Below the pieces are notes generated by a model, which worked only from the letters and a program-made list of their open reading frames with translations, was not told the origin of the DNA and searched no databases. Source: Candidatus Rokuibacteriota bacterium (GTDB taxonomy: Bacteria > Methylomirabilota > Methylomirabilia > Rokubacteriales > CSP1-6). From it: a stretch of 64,000 bases of DNA. This document shows, in pieces, positions 23,748 through 37,456 of the stretch (its first letter is position 1; each line of letters starts with the position of its first letter). Location of the stretch: contig JACQFL010000046.1 in NCBI GenBank assembly GCA_016200085.1, forward strand, positions 124,001 through 188,000, given 5' to 3'. The position numbers and the translations under genes are program-made.

Positions 23748-23778
23748 ATCGGGGGGAGCGGCGCTCGCTCCCCCCGAT
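23748..23778. repeat. Palindromic repeat, copy 1, between convergent carboxyltransferase and rpoD genes
   Basis: A 13-bp stem ATCGGGGGGAGCG / CGCTCCCCCCGAT with a GCGCT loop lies between two convergent genes and could terminate both. The inner GGGGGGAGCG-loop-CGCTCCCCCC recurs at 60678-60702 and 60760-60784, so it belongs to a dispersed repeat family. There is no U-tract. Confidence 0.8.
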
Positions 23779-23783
23779 GTCGA

Positions 23784-25289
<1,506 letters not shown>

Positions 25290-25618
25290 TGCACCTCCCG
25301 GCTGTGTTCTGGCTTTCTCGGACGCTAATTAGATGCATGCAAGGGGAGGACCGTTTCAGCGTAAGCCGCCTCGCCGTGTGCCACGCCCGTGTCGCACGCC
25401 TTGGATGGGTAAACCCCTGCCGCTATTCACCCGCTGAAGTGCTCTGCTATCATCGGGCGGGCCCGAAGCGCCCGGCGTCCTCCGTCGAGGCTCTAGGTAA
25501 ACCGCCATGCGACGATCCAGGGTTCCCGGGGACCCGGATCGCCGCCGAAATTGACACCCGCGCCGTGGAGGGGGTAGACCCGAAGGATGCCGCACGACGA
25601 CCGTTCCCGGGGCCTCTG
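25290..25618. other. Divergent intergenic region between rpoD and the malic enzyme gene
   Basis: About 330 bases with no convincing gene. It must hold both promoters. For rpoD (minus strand) TCTAAT at 25333-25328 is a plausible -10 about 40 bases before the start codon. For the + strand TATCAT at 25448-25453 is a weak -10. A GGGTTCCCGGGGACCC-type imperfect palindrome lies near 25530. I recognised no riboswitch. The malic enzyme frame stays open upstream through this stretch, so a longer N-terminus cannot be fully excluded. Confidence 0.4.
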
Positions 25619-27055
<1,437 letters not shown>

Positions 27056-27094
27056 CCGTGACCTCCCGCGCGCCGATCGGGCCACCAACCCTGC

Positions 27095-27105
27095 CCCCCC
27101 CCCCG
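27095..27105. repeat. 11-base C homopolymer with a diverged local duplication
   Basis: A run of 11 C residues sits between the malic enzyme and glycosyltransferase genes. A similar segment follows within 80 bases: both have CTG, a C run (11 and 7), GCACCCAC, and later GATGATC. This looks like a local duplication with a slippage-prone tract. The 27056-27174 interval contains nothing else I can name. Confidence 0.6.
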
Positions 27106-27174
27106 CACCCACGGGACCCGCGCGATGATCAGGCGCCGCCGCTGCCCCCCCGCACCCACCGCAGGCCACCCACG

Positions 27175-27912
27175 ATGATCCCGACCCCGCGGCCCCCGCT
27201 ACAATGGTCCGTGGTCATTCCCGCGTACAACGAGGCGCGGCGGGTGCCGTCCTACCTGGAAGAGGTCGCGGCCTACTTCGAAGGGCGCGGAGAGCCGCAC
27301 GAGATCATCGTGGTCGACGACGGCAGCGCCGACGACACCGCGGGCGCTGCCCTCGCCGTGGCCGAGAGCCATCCCGCGATCCGCGTGCTCCGGCGCGAGG
27401 TGAACGAAGGCAAGGGCGGGGCGGTCCGGCGCGGGATGCTGGCCGCGCGGGGCGCCTGCCGGCTCTTCACCGATGCCGACGGCTCGACCCCGATCGCCGA
27501 GCTCAAGCGTCTGGAGCCGCACCTGCTCGTCGGGGCCGACGTGGTCATCGGCTCGCGCGGGCTTCCGGATCCCGCCGTGGCCGTCGTCGCGCGGCCGCAT
27601 CGGGTGCTCGCGGGACGACTGTTCACGCGCCTGGTCGCGCTCGCGGGGCTCGGCGGGATCGCCGACACCCAGTGCGGGTTCAAGGTCTTCACGGCGGCGG
27701 CCGCCGAGCGCCTCTTCCGGCTCCTCGTCACCACCGGCTTCGCCTTCGACGTCGAGCTGCTGCTCCGCGCCCGGGCCGCCGGCCTGCGCGTGGTGGAGGT
27801 GCCGGTGAACTGGACGCACCGGCCCGGGAGCAAGGTGGGCGTGCTGCGCGACGGGCCGGCGATGCTGCGCGAGATCGTGAAGGCGCGGCGCACGGTCAGG
27901 AGATCGCCGTGA
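27175..27912 (+). CDS. Family 2 glycosyltransferase, dolichyl-phosphate hexose synthase-like
   Basis: This 245-residue GT-A enzyme has VVIPAYNEARRVPSYL near residue 13, EIIVVDDGSADDT near 43, EGKGGAVRRGM near 82, the metal-binding LFTDADGS near 100, and the DTQCGFKVF and VPVNWTHRPGSKV motifs of DPG/DPM synthases. It probably moves a hexose from a nucleotide sugar to a polyprenyl phosphate at the inner membrane, although it has no membrane helices. ATG 27175 starts just before the fold. The stop overlaps the GTG of an aminotransferase. The GT-C glycosyltransferase at 29104 could use the lipid-linked sugar it makes. Confidence 0.85.
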   Translation: MIPTPRPPLQWSVVIPAYNEARRVPSYLEEVAAYFEGRGEPHEIIVVDDGSADDTAGAALAVAESHPAIRVLRREVNEGKGGAVRRGMLAARGACRLFTDADGSTPIAELKRLEPHLLVGADVVIGSRGLPDPAVAVVARPHRVLAGRLFTRLVALAGLGGIADTQCGFKVFTAAAAERLFRLLVTTGFAFDVELLLRARAAGLRVVEVPVNWTHRPGSKVGVLRDGPAMLREIVKARRTVRRSP

Positions 27913-29066
27913 GCCCGGCGCGCCGCACGCTCGAGATCGAGCCGTTCCTGGCCGTCGAGGTCGGCGAGCGCGCCCAGGAGCTGGAGCGGCAGGGCGTGGA
28001 CGTCGTCCACCTCGAGTTCGGGGAGCCGGACTTCGAGGCGCCGCCCGTGGTGCGCGACGCGCTCGAGAAGGCGATCAAGGACGGCCGGACCAAGTACGTC
28101 TCGAGCCTGGGCATCCTGCCGCTGCGCGAGGCCATCGCCGCGCACTACTGGACGACGTATCGCGTGCGCGTCTCCCCCGAGCAGATCCTGGTCACCCCCG
28201 GCACCTCGCCCGCGATGCTCCTGCTCTTCGGCCACCTCCTCGATCCGGGCGACGAGGTGGTGCTGAGCGACCCGTACTACGCGTGCTACCCGAACTTCAT
28301 CCGCTACCCCGGCGGCCTGCCCGCCTACGTGTCGATTCGCGAGGACGAAGGATTCCAGCTGGAGCCGGAGGCGGTCACGGCGCGGCTCGGCGCCCGGACC
28401 CGGGCCGTGCTGCTGAACTCGCCCGCCAACCCGACCGGCGCCGTGCTGTCCGCCGACCGGCTGGCCGGGATCGCGCGGCTGGCGGCCGACGGCGGGCCGG
28501 TGATCGTCTCGGACGAGATCTACCACGGGTTGTCCTACGGCGGGCGCGACCGCTCGATCCTGGAGTTCACGGAGCGGGCGTTCGTGCTCAACGGCTTCTC
28601 GAAGGCCTTCGCGATGACGGGCTGGCGGCTCGGCTACCTCATCGCACCGCGCGACCACATCCGGGCCCTGCAGACCGCCTTCGGTAACTTCTTCATCTCC
28701 ACCAACGAGTTCGTCCAGTGGGCGGGGATCGCAGCGCTGGCCGAGGCCTCGGAGGAACCGGCGCGGTTCCGGGCGATCTTCGACGAGCGGCGGCGCGCGA
28801 TGATCGCCGGGCTCCGGGAGATCGGCCTCGGGGTGGGCTTCGAGCCCACCGGCGCCTTCTACGTCCTCGCCAACGCGCGGCGGTTCACGACCGACTCCGT
28901 GCGGTTCGCCTACGAGATCCTCGACGAGGCGCACGTCGCGCTCACCCCCGGGGCGGCCTTCGGCGCCAACGCCGAGGGGTATCTACGATTCTCGTACGCC
29001 GCCTCGCTCGAACGCATCCAGGAGGGCCTGCGGCGCATCGGGCGCTTCCTCGCGACCCGCTCGTGA
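27909..29066 (+). CDS. Class I/II PLP-dependent aminotransferase
   Basis: The 385-residue fold-type I enzyme has the TKYVSSLGILPLREAIAA segment near 58, NSPANPTG near 168, SDEIYHGLSY near 200, and the PLP lysine in LNGFSKAFAMTGWRLGY near 232. It resembles aspartate/aromatic or other amino-acid aminotransferases of the AAT-I family; the substrate cannot be assigned from motifs alone. GTG 27909 overlaps the glycosyltransferase stop (GTGA). Confidence 0.88.
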   Translation: MSPARRTLEIEPFLAVEVGERAQELERQGVDVVHLEFGEPDFEAPPVVRDALEKAIKDGRTKYVSSLGILPLREAIAAHYWTTYRVRVSPEQILVTPGTSPAMLLLFGHLLDPGDEVVLSDPYYACYPNFIRYPGGLPAYVSIREDEGFQLEPEAVTARLGARTRAVLLNSPANPTGAVLSADRLAGIARLAADGGPVIVSDEIYHGLSYGGRDRSILEFTERAFVLNGFSKAFAMTGWRLGYLIAPRDHIRALQTAFGNFFISTNEFVQWAGIAALAEASEEPARFRAIFDERRRAMIAGLREIGLGVGFEPTGAFYVLANARRFTTDSVRFAYEILDEAHVALTPGAAFGANAEGYLRFSYAASLERIQEGLRRIGRFLATRS

Positions 29067-29103
29067 CGCCTCGGTCCGCGATCCGCGCCGCGCGGGCCGC
29101 CCC

Positions 29104-31287
29104 GTGAGACGCGCGCGCGCCCTCGCGGGGGCCTGCGTGGCGGTGGCCTGGCTCGCCATCGCCGCGGTGGCCGCCGTCTGGCTCGCGCGGGATCACCGGC
29201 CGCCCGAGTGGGACTACGCCAACCACCTGGAGCGCGTCGTGCACTGCGCGCAGGACCTCGCGCGGGCCGATCTGACGACCGTGCTCCGCCGCTCTTCCTT
29301 CTACCCGCCCGCGGTGCCCTGCACGGCGGCCATCGTCTACCGGCTGGCGCCGAGCGACGTGGGCGCCGCCCAGGTCGTGATCCTCGGCTTCCTCGCGCTA
29401 GGCATGGCCGCGACATGCAGCATCGCGCGCCGCCTGGCCGGCGAGACGGCGGGCGTCGTCGCGGCGGCGCTCTTCGGGAGCGCCCCGTTCGTGGTCGAGC
29501 TCACGCTCCGGTTCCAACTCGATGTGCCGCTCGCGGCGCTGGTGGCGCTGATGCTCGCCGTCGCGCTGAAGACGGAAGGCTTCCGGCGCCCGGGCTGGTC
29601 GCTCGCGGCCGGCGTGGTATTCGGGCTCGGGATGCTGACCAAGCCCCCGTTCCCGGTGTACGTGCTGGCCCCGCTGGCGCTGCTCGCCTGGCAGGGCCGC
29701 TCGCGCCGGGGGCTCGTCAATGTCGCGCTGGCGAGCGTCGTGGCCGCGGCCATCGCGCTGCCGTGGTACGGCCCACGGCTCATCGGCCTGCCGCTGCAGG
29801 TGGCCAACCGCTCCTACCGCCAGGCGAACGAGGCGGGCTTGCCGGAGCCCTTCACGTCCACCGCCCTCGCCTACTACCCCGTCAACCTGGTGCCCCAGTT
29901 CGGCGCCGTTGCCGCGGCCCTGCTCGTTCTTGGCCTCGCCGTCGCGGTGGCCCGGAGGTCGTGGTTCGTGCTGGCGGCGCTCGCGCCCTGGGTCCTGTTC
30001 TTCGTGATCCAGAACAAGAACCTGCGCTACACGGTGCCGCTCCTGCCCGCCGCGGCCGTCACCGCGGCCATGGGCTTCGCGGCGCTCCCCCGGTGGGGCC
30101 GGGCCGCCGTCGCGGTCGTGATGGTCGCGGTCGCCGCCGTCCAGGTGGGCATGACGACGTTCGCCCGGCCCGCGCACGCCCACGTGCCGGGCCTCGGCGT
30201 GCCGCTCGCCTTCGCGACCCCGCCGCTGCCGGAGCGGTGGCCGCATCGCGAGATCCTCGATCTCATCACGCGCGACAGCGGCGGCGGTCCCGTGACGGTG
30301 AGCGTGGTGCCGAACGCGATGTACTTTTCCGCGGCCAACTTCCGCTACTACGGGCTGCGCGACGGCCGTGCCGTCAAGGTGGCGCGCGCGTGGGACGGCG
30401 AGCCGATCGGCATCGACTACATGATCGTCAAGACCGGTGAGCAGGGTCCCGCGTGGACGGCCGGAAAGCCCAGGCGGATCGACGAGCGGCTGGCCACCGA
30501 CGCGCCGCTGGCGCGGGCCTACCCCGTCATCGGCCTGTTCCCGCTCCCAGACGGCTCGACGGCCGCCGTGCGCGCCCGGCGCGTCGGCGCGCGGCTCGAG
30601 GCCGGGGTCGGCGACGTCGCCCCCGACGCGCTCGCCCGCGCGCTCGAGGAGGCCGTCCGCCAGCGGTTGCCCGAGGTCGCGCGCGACGTCGACGGGCTCG
30701 CGGTGCGGGTCGAGGGCGACGCGGCCATCGCGCGGGGCGAGGTCCGCCGGCTGGAGATCGCGGCGGTCTCCGCGACCATCGGCGAGCTGAAGCGGCGCGA
30801 CACGACGCCGCTCAGGCTCCACGATCTCCGGGTCGTCCTCGAGGGTCTGCTCGTCAATCCGTACAGCCTCGCCGGCGGGCGGTTCGACCCGCTCGACATG
30901 CGGGTGTTCCGCCTCGAGCAGGCCACCATCACCGAGAACGACCTGCGGGCCTTCGTGCAGGGGCAGAAGGGGTTCCAGGGCGCGTCGCTCCGGCTCGACG
31001 GGGATGCGGTGGACGTGCGGCTGCCGGCGCCCGGGCTCACCATCACCGCGCGCGCGAGGTTCGCCGCGAGGCGCGACGACCTGTTCGGCCTCGTCGCCGA
31101 GCGTGTCGCGGTCGGCGGCGTGCCGGTGCCCCACGTGCTGGTCGACTGGGTGGTGCGCAACTTCGACCCGTCGGTGCCCCTGGCGCAGCGGCTGCCGGTG
31201 CGGGTGGAGATCGGCCGGATCGCGGTCGTGCCGGGAGCGATCCGGATCACCTGGGAGCCCGGCCGGGCCGAGGAGGGACGGCGATGA
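29104..31287 (+). CDS. GT-C (PMT_2/ArnT-like) membrane glycosyltransferase fused to a DUF2993-like domain
   Basis: The 727-residue protein starts with a membrane helix and then WDYANHLERVVH, matching the acidic first loop of lipid-linked GT-C enzymes. About nine to ten further hydrophobic helices extend to about residue 350 (for example FPVYVLAPLALLAW, AALAPWVLFFVIQNKNLRYTVPLLP). A soluble part follows. From about 500 to 720 the sequence has the alternating strand pattern of DUF2993/LmeA-like lipid-binding domains (LRVVLEGLLVNPYSL, VFRLEQATITENDLRAFV, VPHVLVDWVVRNFDPS). The fusion suggests that glycosyl transfer is combined with lipid binding in the envelope. The stop overlaps the nth start. 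Confidence 0.75.
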   Translation: MRRARALAGACVAVAWLAIAAVAAVWLARDHRPPEWDYANHLERVVHCAQDLARADLTTVLRRSSFYPPAVPCTAAIVYRLAPSDVGAAQVVILGFLALGMAATCSIARRLAGETAGVVAAALFGSAPFVVELTLRFQLDVPLAALVALMLAVALKTEGFRRPGWSLAAGVVFGLGMLTKPPFPVYVLAPLALLAWQGRSRRGLVNVALASVVAAAIALPWYGPRLIGLPLQVANRSYRQANEAGLPEPFTSTALAYYPVNLVPQFGAVAAALLVLGLAVAVARRSWFVLAALAPWVLFFVIQNKNLRYTVPLLPAAAVTAAMGFAALPRWGRAAVAVVMVAVAAVQVGMTTFARPAHAHVPGLGVPLAFATPPLPERWPHREILDLITRDSGGGPVTVSVVPNAMYFSAANFRYYGLRDGRAVKVARAWDGEPIGIDYMIVKTGEQGPAWTAGKPRRIDERLATDAPLARAYPVIGLFPLPDGSTAAVRARRVGARLEAGVGDVAPDALARALEEAVRQRLPEVARDVDGLAVRVEGDAAIARGEVRRLEIAAVSATIGELKRRDTTPLRLHDLRVVLEGLLVNPYSLAGGRFDPLDMRVFRLEQATITENDLRAFVQGQKGFQGASLRLDGDAVDVRLPAPGLTITARARFAARRDDLFGLVAERVAVGGVPVPHVLVDWVVRNFDPSVPLAQRLPVRVEIGRIAVVPGAIRITWEPGRAEEGRR

Positions 31288-31937
31288 GGGAGACGCCCGT
31301 CGCGAAGCGGGCGCGCGCGCGCAGGATCCTGGGCGCGCTGGCCAGGGCGTATCCCGACGCGAAGATCGCGCTCGAGTTCAGCACGCCGCTCGAGCTGCTC
31401 GTCGCCACCATCCTCTCCGCGCAGTGCACCGACGAGCGCGTCAACATGGTCACGCGCGCGCTCTTCCGGAAATATCGCCGCGCCGAGGACTACGCGGAGG
31501 CGAAGCTGCCGGGCTTCGAGAAGGAGATCCAGTCGACCGGCTTCTTCCGTGCCAAGGCGAAGTCGGTGACGGGCATGGCGCGCGCCCTCGTCGAGCGTCA
31601 CGCCGGCGAGGTGCCTCACTCGCGCGAGGCGTTGATGGACCTCCCCGGCGTCGGGCTCAAGACCGCCAACGTCGTGCTCGGCAACGCCTTCGGCGAGCAG
31701 GCGATCGCGGTGGACACCCACGTGTTCCGGGTCTCCCAGCGCCTGGGCCTGGCCCGGGCGAACGATCCGGACGCCATCCACGACCAGTTGAGCGAGGTCC
31801 TGCCGCGCGACCGCTGGACCCCGGCCACGCACCTCCTGATCACCCACGGCCGGCGGACGTGCGCCGCCCGCAAGCCGGCGTGTCCCGTGTGCCCGGTACG
31901 GACCCTGTGCCCGTGGCCGGAGAAGACGGGGGCCTGA
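31284..31937 (+). CDS. nth: Endonuclease III
   Basis: The 217-residue base-excision enzyme removes oxidised pyrimidines and nicks AP sites. It has ATILSAQCTDERVN near residue 35, the helix-hairpin-helix LPGVGLKTANVVLGNAF near 117 containing the catalytic lysine, VDTHVFRV with the catalytic aspartate near 139, and a C-terminal [4Fe-4S] loop C-x6-C-x2-C-x5-C (CAARKPACPVCPVRTLC). It is thus an Fe-S client of the isc system. ATG 31284 overlaps the stop of the upstream gene. Confidence 0.95.
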   Translation: MRETPVAKRARARRILGALARAYPDAKIALEFSTPLELLVATILSAQCTDERVNMVTRALFRKYRRAEDYAEAKLPGFEKEIQSTGFFRAKAKSVTGMARALVERHAGEVPHSREALMDLPGVGLKTANVVLGNAFGEQAIAVDTHVFRVSQRLGLARANDPDAIHDQLSEVLPRDRWTPATHLLITHGRRTCAARKPACPVCPVRTLCPWPEKTGA

Positions 31938-31954
31938 CCGTGACGCGCGACTCG

Positions 31955-31983
31955 TTGACTTTCCAGCTCTTTTCCGTTAACGT
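31955..31983 (+). promoter_or_regulatory. Promoter of the rplM-rpsI operon
   Basis: TTGACT (31955-31960) is separated by 17 bases from TAACGT (31978-31983) in a locally AT-rich stretch that contrasts with the GC-rich surroundings. This leaves a leader of about 60 bases before ATG 32052. Confidence 0.55.
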
Positions 31984-32051
31984 ATTGTTTTGCGAATTCC
32001 CTTGTCCTGCGCCCACTTAGAGATCGGGTGAGCCGCCCCGAAAGGAAGAGC

Positions 32052-32492
32052 ATGCCGACGCTGATGCCGAAGGAGAGCGAGATCGAGCGGAAGTGGTTTG
32101 TCATCGACGCGGACGGGCAGGTGCTGGGGCGCCTGGCCACGCGGGTGGCGAGCATCCTCCGCGGCAAGCACAAGCGGACGTTCGCGCCGCACCTGGACGT
32201 GGGCGACCACGTGGTGGTGGTGAACGCCGGCAAGATCCACCTGACGGGCCGCAAGCGGACGGACAAGATGTACCGCTGGCACACGAAGTATCTCGGCGGG
32301 CTCCGCGAGGTCTCGGCCGGCGACATGATCGCCGCGCACCCCGAGCGGGTCATCGAGTGGGCGGTGCAGGGCATGCTGCCGAAGACCCGGCTTGGCCGCG
32401 CGATGGCCAAGAAGCTGAAAGTGTATCGCGGCGCCGAGCACCCGCACCAGGCCCAGCAGCCGACGCCGCTGGCTATCGGGGAGATCCGCTGA
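32052..32492 (+). CDS. rplM: 50S ribosomal protein L13
   Basis: The 146-residue protein matches L13: [19 protein letters not shown] near residue 16, [13 protein letters not shown] near 58, and the C-terminal [25 protein letters not shown] 32052 has an AAAGGAAGAG site; an upstream in-frame ATG at 32028 would add eight residues and is less likely. A promoter lies about 70 bases upstream. The stop and the rpsI start share a base (TGATG), the usual L13-S9 pair. Confidence 0.97.
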   Translation: MPTLMPKESEIERKWFVIDADGQVLGRLATRVASILRGKHKRTFAPHLDVGDHVVVVNAGKIHLTGRKRTDKMYRWHTKYLGGLREVSAGDMIAAHPERVIEWAVQGMLPKTRLGRAMAKKLKVYRGAEHPHQAQQPTPLAIGEIR

Positions 32493-32887
32493 TGGCCGTG
32501 GTCGATCGCTTCTACGGCACCGGCCGGCGCAAGACCTCCGTGGCGCGGGTCTGGATCAAGCCCGGCTCCGGCCGCATCGTGGTCAACAGGCGCGGCTTCG
32601 AGGACTTCTTCCCCCGCGAGACGCTCCGGATGATCATCTCGCAGCCCCTCGAGGTGACCAGCACGGCCGGCCAGTTCGACATCCTCGCCAACGTGGCCGG
32701 CGGCGGGCCGACGGGCCAGGCGGGCGCGGTCCGGCACGGCATCGCCCGCGCGCTCGTGCACTTCGACGACAAGCTGCGGCTGCCCCTCAAGAAAGCCGGG
32801 CTGCTCACGCGCGATCCACGGATGCGCGAGCGGAAGAAGTACGGTCAGCCCGGCGCTCGCCAGAAGTTCCAGTACTCGAAGCGGTAG
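32492..32887 (+). CDS. rpsI: 30S ribosomal protein S9
   Basis: The 131-residue protein has the S9 signatures [15 protein letters not shown] near the start, [19 protein letters not shown] in the centre, and the basic C-terminal tail [17 protein letters not shown] that reaches the P-site tRNA. It is coupled to rplM and followed after 10 bases by argC. Confidence 0.97.
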   Translation: MAVVDRFYGTGRRKTSVARVWIKPGSGRIVVNRRGFEDFFPRETLRMIISQPLEVTSTAGQFDILANVAGGGPTGQAGAVRHGIARALVHFDDKLRLPLKKAGLLTRDPRMRERKKYGQPGARQKFQYSKR

Positions 32888-32897
32888 CCGGCTGATC

Positions 32898-33947
32898 GTG
32901 ATTCGCGTCGGTGTCGCCGGGGCCAGCGGGTACATGGGGGCGGAGCTCGTCCGCCTGCTTGTCCGCCATCCTCACGTCGAGCTCACCGACGTGACCTCCG
33001 AGCGCCTGGCCGGCGAGCCCCTCGCCAAGGTCTACCCGCACCTGCGCGGGCTCACGTCGCTGACGCTCCAGGGGCTCGACGCCGAGCGGCTCGCCGCCGA
33101 GGCGCAGGTCGTGTTCCTGGCGCTGCCCCACATGGAGTCGCAGCGCGCCGTGCCGGTGCTACGGCGACGGGGAGCGAAGGTGATCGACCTCTCGGCCGAC
33201 TACCGGTTGCACGACCCGAACGATTACACGGTCTGGTACCAGACGTCGCACGACGACCAGGGCAACCTGGCCGAGGCGGTGTACGGGCTGCCTGAGCTGC
33301 ATCGCAAGAGCCTCGCCGGCGCGTCGCTCGTCGCCTCGACCGGGTGCTACGCGGCGGGCGCCATCCTGGCCATGGCGCCACTGTTCAAGAACGGTCTCGC
33401 CCGGCTGGAGGGTGTCGTCGTGGACGGCAAGTCGGGGGTCACCGGGGCCGGCGCGCAGGGCCGCAACGTGGACCCGATGTACCTCTTTACCGAGGCGAAC
33501 GAGAACATCCAGGCCTACGGCCTCGCCACGCACCGGCACACCGCCGAGATGGAGCAGGAGCTCGGGGCGCTGGCCGGCGCCCCGCTACGCGTGCAGTTCA
33601 CCCCGCACCTCGTGCCCCTCAACCGCGGCCTCTTCACCACCGCCTCGGTGCCGCTGGCCGCGTCGATGAGCACCGGCGAGGTGCTCGACGTGTACCGTGA
33701 GTTCTACGCGGGTGAGCCATTCGTGCGGGTGCTCGACGAGGGGCAGCGGCCGACCACGCGGAGCGTGGTCGGCTCGAACTACTGCGACCTCACCGTGGTC
33801 GTCGACCGGCGGACGAATCGCGCGGTCTGCGTGTCCGCGATCGACAATCTCGGCAAGGGCGGCTCGGCCAACGGCGTGCAGAACCTCAATATCGTTTGCG
33901 GCTTCAGCGAGCACGCGGGGCTCGAGGCCCCGCCCGTGTACCCCTGA
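32898..33947 (+). CDS. argC: N-acetyl-gamma-glutamyl-phosphate reductase
   Basis: This 349-residue NADPH enzyme catalyses the third step of arginine synthesis. It has VGVAGASGYMGAELVRLL at the N-terminus, LSADYRLHD near residue 98, the catalytic cysteine in ASTGCYAAGA near 151, and [20 protein letters not shown] near the C-terminus. GTG 32898 is the start. It overlaps the upstream-most argJ start and forms an argCJ pair within a ribosomal-protein locus. Confidence 0.96.
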   Translation: MIRVGVAGASGYMGAELVRLLVRHPHVELTDVTSERLAGEPLAKVYPHLRGLTSLTLQGLDAERLAAEAQVVFLALPHMESQRAVPVLRRRGAKVIDLSADYRLHDPNDYTVWYQTSHDDQGNLAEAVYGLPELHRKSLAGASLVASTGCYAAGAILAMAPLFKNGLARLEGVVVDGKSGVTGAGAQGRNVDPMYLFTEANENIQAYGLATHRHTAEMEQELGALAGAPLRVQFTPHLVPLNRGLFTTASVPLAASMSTGEVLDVYREFYAGEPFVRVLDEGQRPTTRSVVGSNYCDLTVVVDRRTNRAVCVSAIDNLGKGGSANGVQNLNIVCGFSEHAGLEAPPVYP

Positions 33948-35176
33948 GCGCCGAGCGCCCGCTGCCCGAGCTCGAGTGGTTGAACGGCGGGGTCACCGCC
34001 GTCCCCGGGATCCTCGCCGGTGGCGTCGGCGCCGGCATCAAGCCCAGCGGCAAGAAGGACCTCGCGCTCATCCATTCCTCGACCCCCGCGCGCGTGGGCG
34101 CCGTCTTCACGACGAACCAGGTGAAGGGCGCCTCCGTCCTCGTGTCGATGGAGCACGCGCGCAGCGGGATCGCCCAGGCCATCGTCGCCTCCAGCGGTTG
34201 CGCCAACGTGTGCACGGGCGAGCAGGGAGTGAAGGACGCGCGGGAGATCACCAGGCTCGTCGGCGACGCCCTCCGCATCCCCGCCCGGCACGTGCTGATC
34301 GGCGCCACCGGCGTGATCGGCGTCAGGCTGCCCATGGACAAGATCCGCGCCGCCATCCCGAAGGTCGTCAAGGCGCTGTCGCCCCAGGGCGGGCGGGCGG
34401 CGGCGGAGGCCATCATGACCACGGACACGCGGCCCAAGGAGGCCGCGCTCCGGATCGAGGTCAACGGCCGGCCGGTGACGATCGGCGGCATCGCCAAGGG
34501 CGTCGGCATGATCGAGCCCCACATGGCGACGATGTTCTGCTTCATGGCCACCGACGCCGTGGTGGCTCCGAAGACGCTGCAATCGGTCGTGCGCCGGGCG
34601 GTGGACCGCTCGCTCAACCGCATCACCGTCGACGGCGACACGTCGACGAGCGACACGGTGGCCCTGCTCGCCAACGGCCTGGCCGAGAACGCGGCGCTGG
34701 AGACGGGCGGGCGCGGCACCGCCGCGTTCGTCCGCGGGGTGGAAGCGGTCATGGAGCGCATGGCCGCCATGCTCGTGCGCGACGGCGAAGGCGCGAGCAA
34801 GCTCGTGGCCATCACCGTCCGGGGCGCGGCGAGCCGGCGCGACGCCCTGACCGCCGCCCGCAGCGTGGCGAACTCGCCGCTGGTCAAGACGGCCATCAAC
34901 GGCCAGGATCCCAACTGGGGGCGGATCATGATGGCCCTCGGCAAGTCGGGGGCCAAGGTCGACCAGCACCGCGTGGCCATCGCCTTCGAGGGCGAGGTGA
35001 TGGTCGAGGGCGGCGTGCTGAAGGAAGGCGCGCGCCTGGACCGGATCCGCGAGATCATGGGAGGAGCCGAGTACACGATTGCCATCGACCTCGGCCTGGG
35101 ACGCGGGGAGGACCGGGTCCTCACCTGCGACCTCAGCGAGGAGTACGTGCGCATCAACGCCAAGTACACGACGTAG
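33896..35176 (+). CDS. argJ: Bifunctional glutamate N-acetyltransferase / ornithine acetyltransferase
   Basis: ArgJ recycles acetyl groups in arginine synthesis and cleaves itself. The autocleavage site is the ATM of [11 protein letters not shown], and the [23 protein letters not shown] and DGDTSTSDT motifs of the family are present. The start is unclear: ATG 33896 gives 426 residues but overlaps argC by 52 bases. The family usually begins about 15-25 residues before GGVTAVPG, where only CTG 33944 or TTG 33980 are in frame. The C-terminus [12 protein letters not shown] is typical. Confidence 0.93.
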   Translation: MRLQRARGARGPARVPLSAERPLPELEWLNGGVTAVPGILAGGVGAGIKPSGKKDLALIHSSTPARVGAVFTTNQVKGASVLVSMEHARSGIAQAIVASSGCANVCTGEQGVKDAREITRLVGDALRIPARHVLIGATGVIGVRLPMDKIRAAIPKVVKALSPQGGRAAAEAIMTTDTRPKEAALRIEVNGRPVTIGGIAKGVGMIEPHMATMFCFMATDAVVAPKTLQSVVRRAVDRSLNRITVDGDTSTSDTVALLANGLAENAALETGGRGTAAFVRGVEAVMERMAAMLVRDGEGASKLVAITVRGAASRRDALTAARSVANSPLVKTAINGQDPNWGRIMMALGKSGAKVDQHRVAIAFEGEVMVEGGVLKEGARLDRIREIMGGAEYTIAIDLGLGRGEDRVLTCDLSEEYVRINAKYTT

Positions 35177-35258
35177 TCACCCAATCACACACGCCGCGCG
35201 ACCTACGGTGCGGACCCGAGAGGTCCGGAGCGCGGCGGAGGCAAACCGAGGAGGATGC

Positions 35259-36026
35259 ATGGCCGCACTGACGATGAAGGAACTGCTGGAGGCCGGGGTG
35301 CACTTCGGCCACCAGACCAAGCGCTGGAACCCGAAGATGCAGAAGTACATCTTCGGCGAGCGCAACGGCATCTACATCATCGATCTGCAAAAGACCCTGA
35401 AGAAGTTCCGGGACGCCTACGCCTTCGTGCGCGACCTCGCCGCCGGCGGCGGCTCGCTGCTCTTCATCGGCACCAAGAAGCAGGCGCAGGACACGGTGTT
35501 CGAGGAGGCCGGCCGCTGCGGCATGTTCTACGTGAACCAGCGCTGGCTGGGCGGCACGCTCACCAACTTCGAGACCATCCGCAAGTCGATCGGCCGGCTC
35601 AAGAAGCTGGAGGAGATGAAGGAGACGGGCGAGTACGAGCGGGTGCCGAAGAAGGAGGCCCTGGAGCTGGAGCGCGAGCGGCAGAAGCTCGAGAAGGCGC
35701 TCATCGGCATCAAGGCCATGGAGTCGCTGCCGTCCGCGGTGTTCATCATCGACCCCCGCAAGGAGAAGATCGCGGTGGCCGAAGCCCAGCGCCTGGGCAT
35801 CCCGATCGTCGCCATCGTCGACACCAACTGCGATCCCAGCGCGATCGACTACCCGATCCCGGGTAACGACGACGCCATCCGCGCGGTGCGCCTCATCACG
35901 GCGCGCATCGCGGACGCGATGAACGAAGGGCGGGGCACGCTGACCAAGGTGGAGGGCGCCGAGGAAGGCGCGTCCGAGGAGGCGCCGGCCGAGGGCGAGC
36001 TGGCCGCCGCCGAGGCGGAGGCCTGA
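35259..36026 (+). CDS. rpsB: 30S ribosomal protein S2
   Basis: The 255-residue protein has [19 protein letters not shown] near the start, [24 protein letters not shown] and the [10 protein letters not shown] segment of S2. The last 30 residues are an Ala/Glu-rich tail. A CGAGGAGGA Shine-Dalgarno selects ATG 35259 over the overlapping out-of-frame ATG at 35255. The 82-base leader (35177-35258) contains a GGACC/GGTCC inverted pair and could carry an autoregulatory site. It is followed by tsf after 4 bases. Confidence 0.97.
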   Translation: MAALTMKELLEAGVHFGHQTKRWNPKMQKYIFGERNGIYIIDLQKTLKKFRDAYAFVRDLAAGGGSLLFIGTKKQAQDTVFEEAGRCGMFYVNQRWLGGTLTNFETIRKSIGRLKKLEEMKETGEYERVPKKEALELERERQKLEKALIGIKAMESLPSAVFIIDPRKEKIAVAEAQRLGIPIVAIVDTNCDPSAIDYPIPGNDDAIRAVRLITARIADAMNEGRGTLTKVEGAEEGASEEAPAEGELAAAEAEA

Positions 36027-36030
36027 GTCG

Positions 36031-37382
<1,352 letters not shown>

Positions 37383-37456
37383 CCGGGCGCGCCGGAGGAC
37401 GTCGCGGGGAGCACCGCCCTGCCGTCCCCGGCGAGCGAAGGATGGAGGAAACACTC

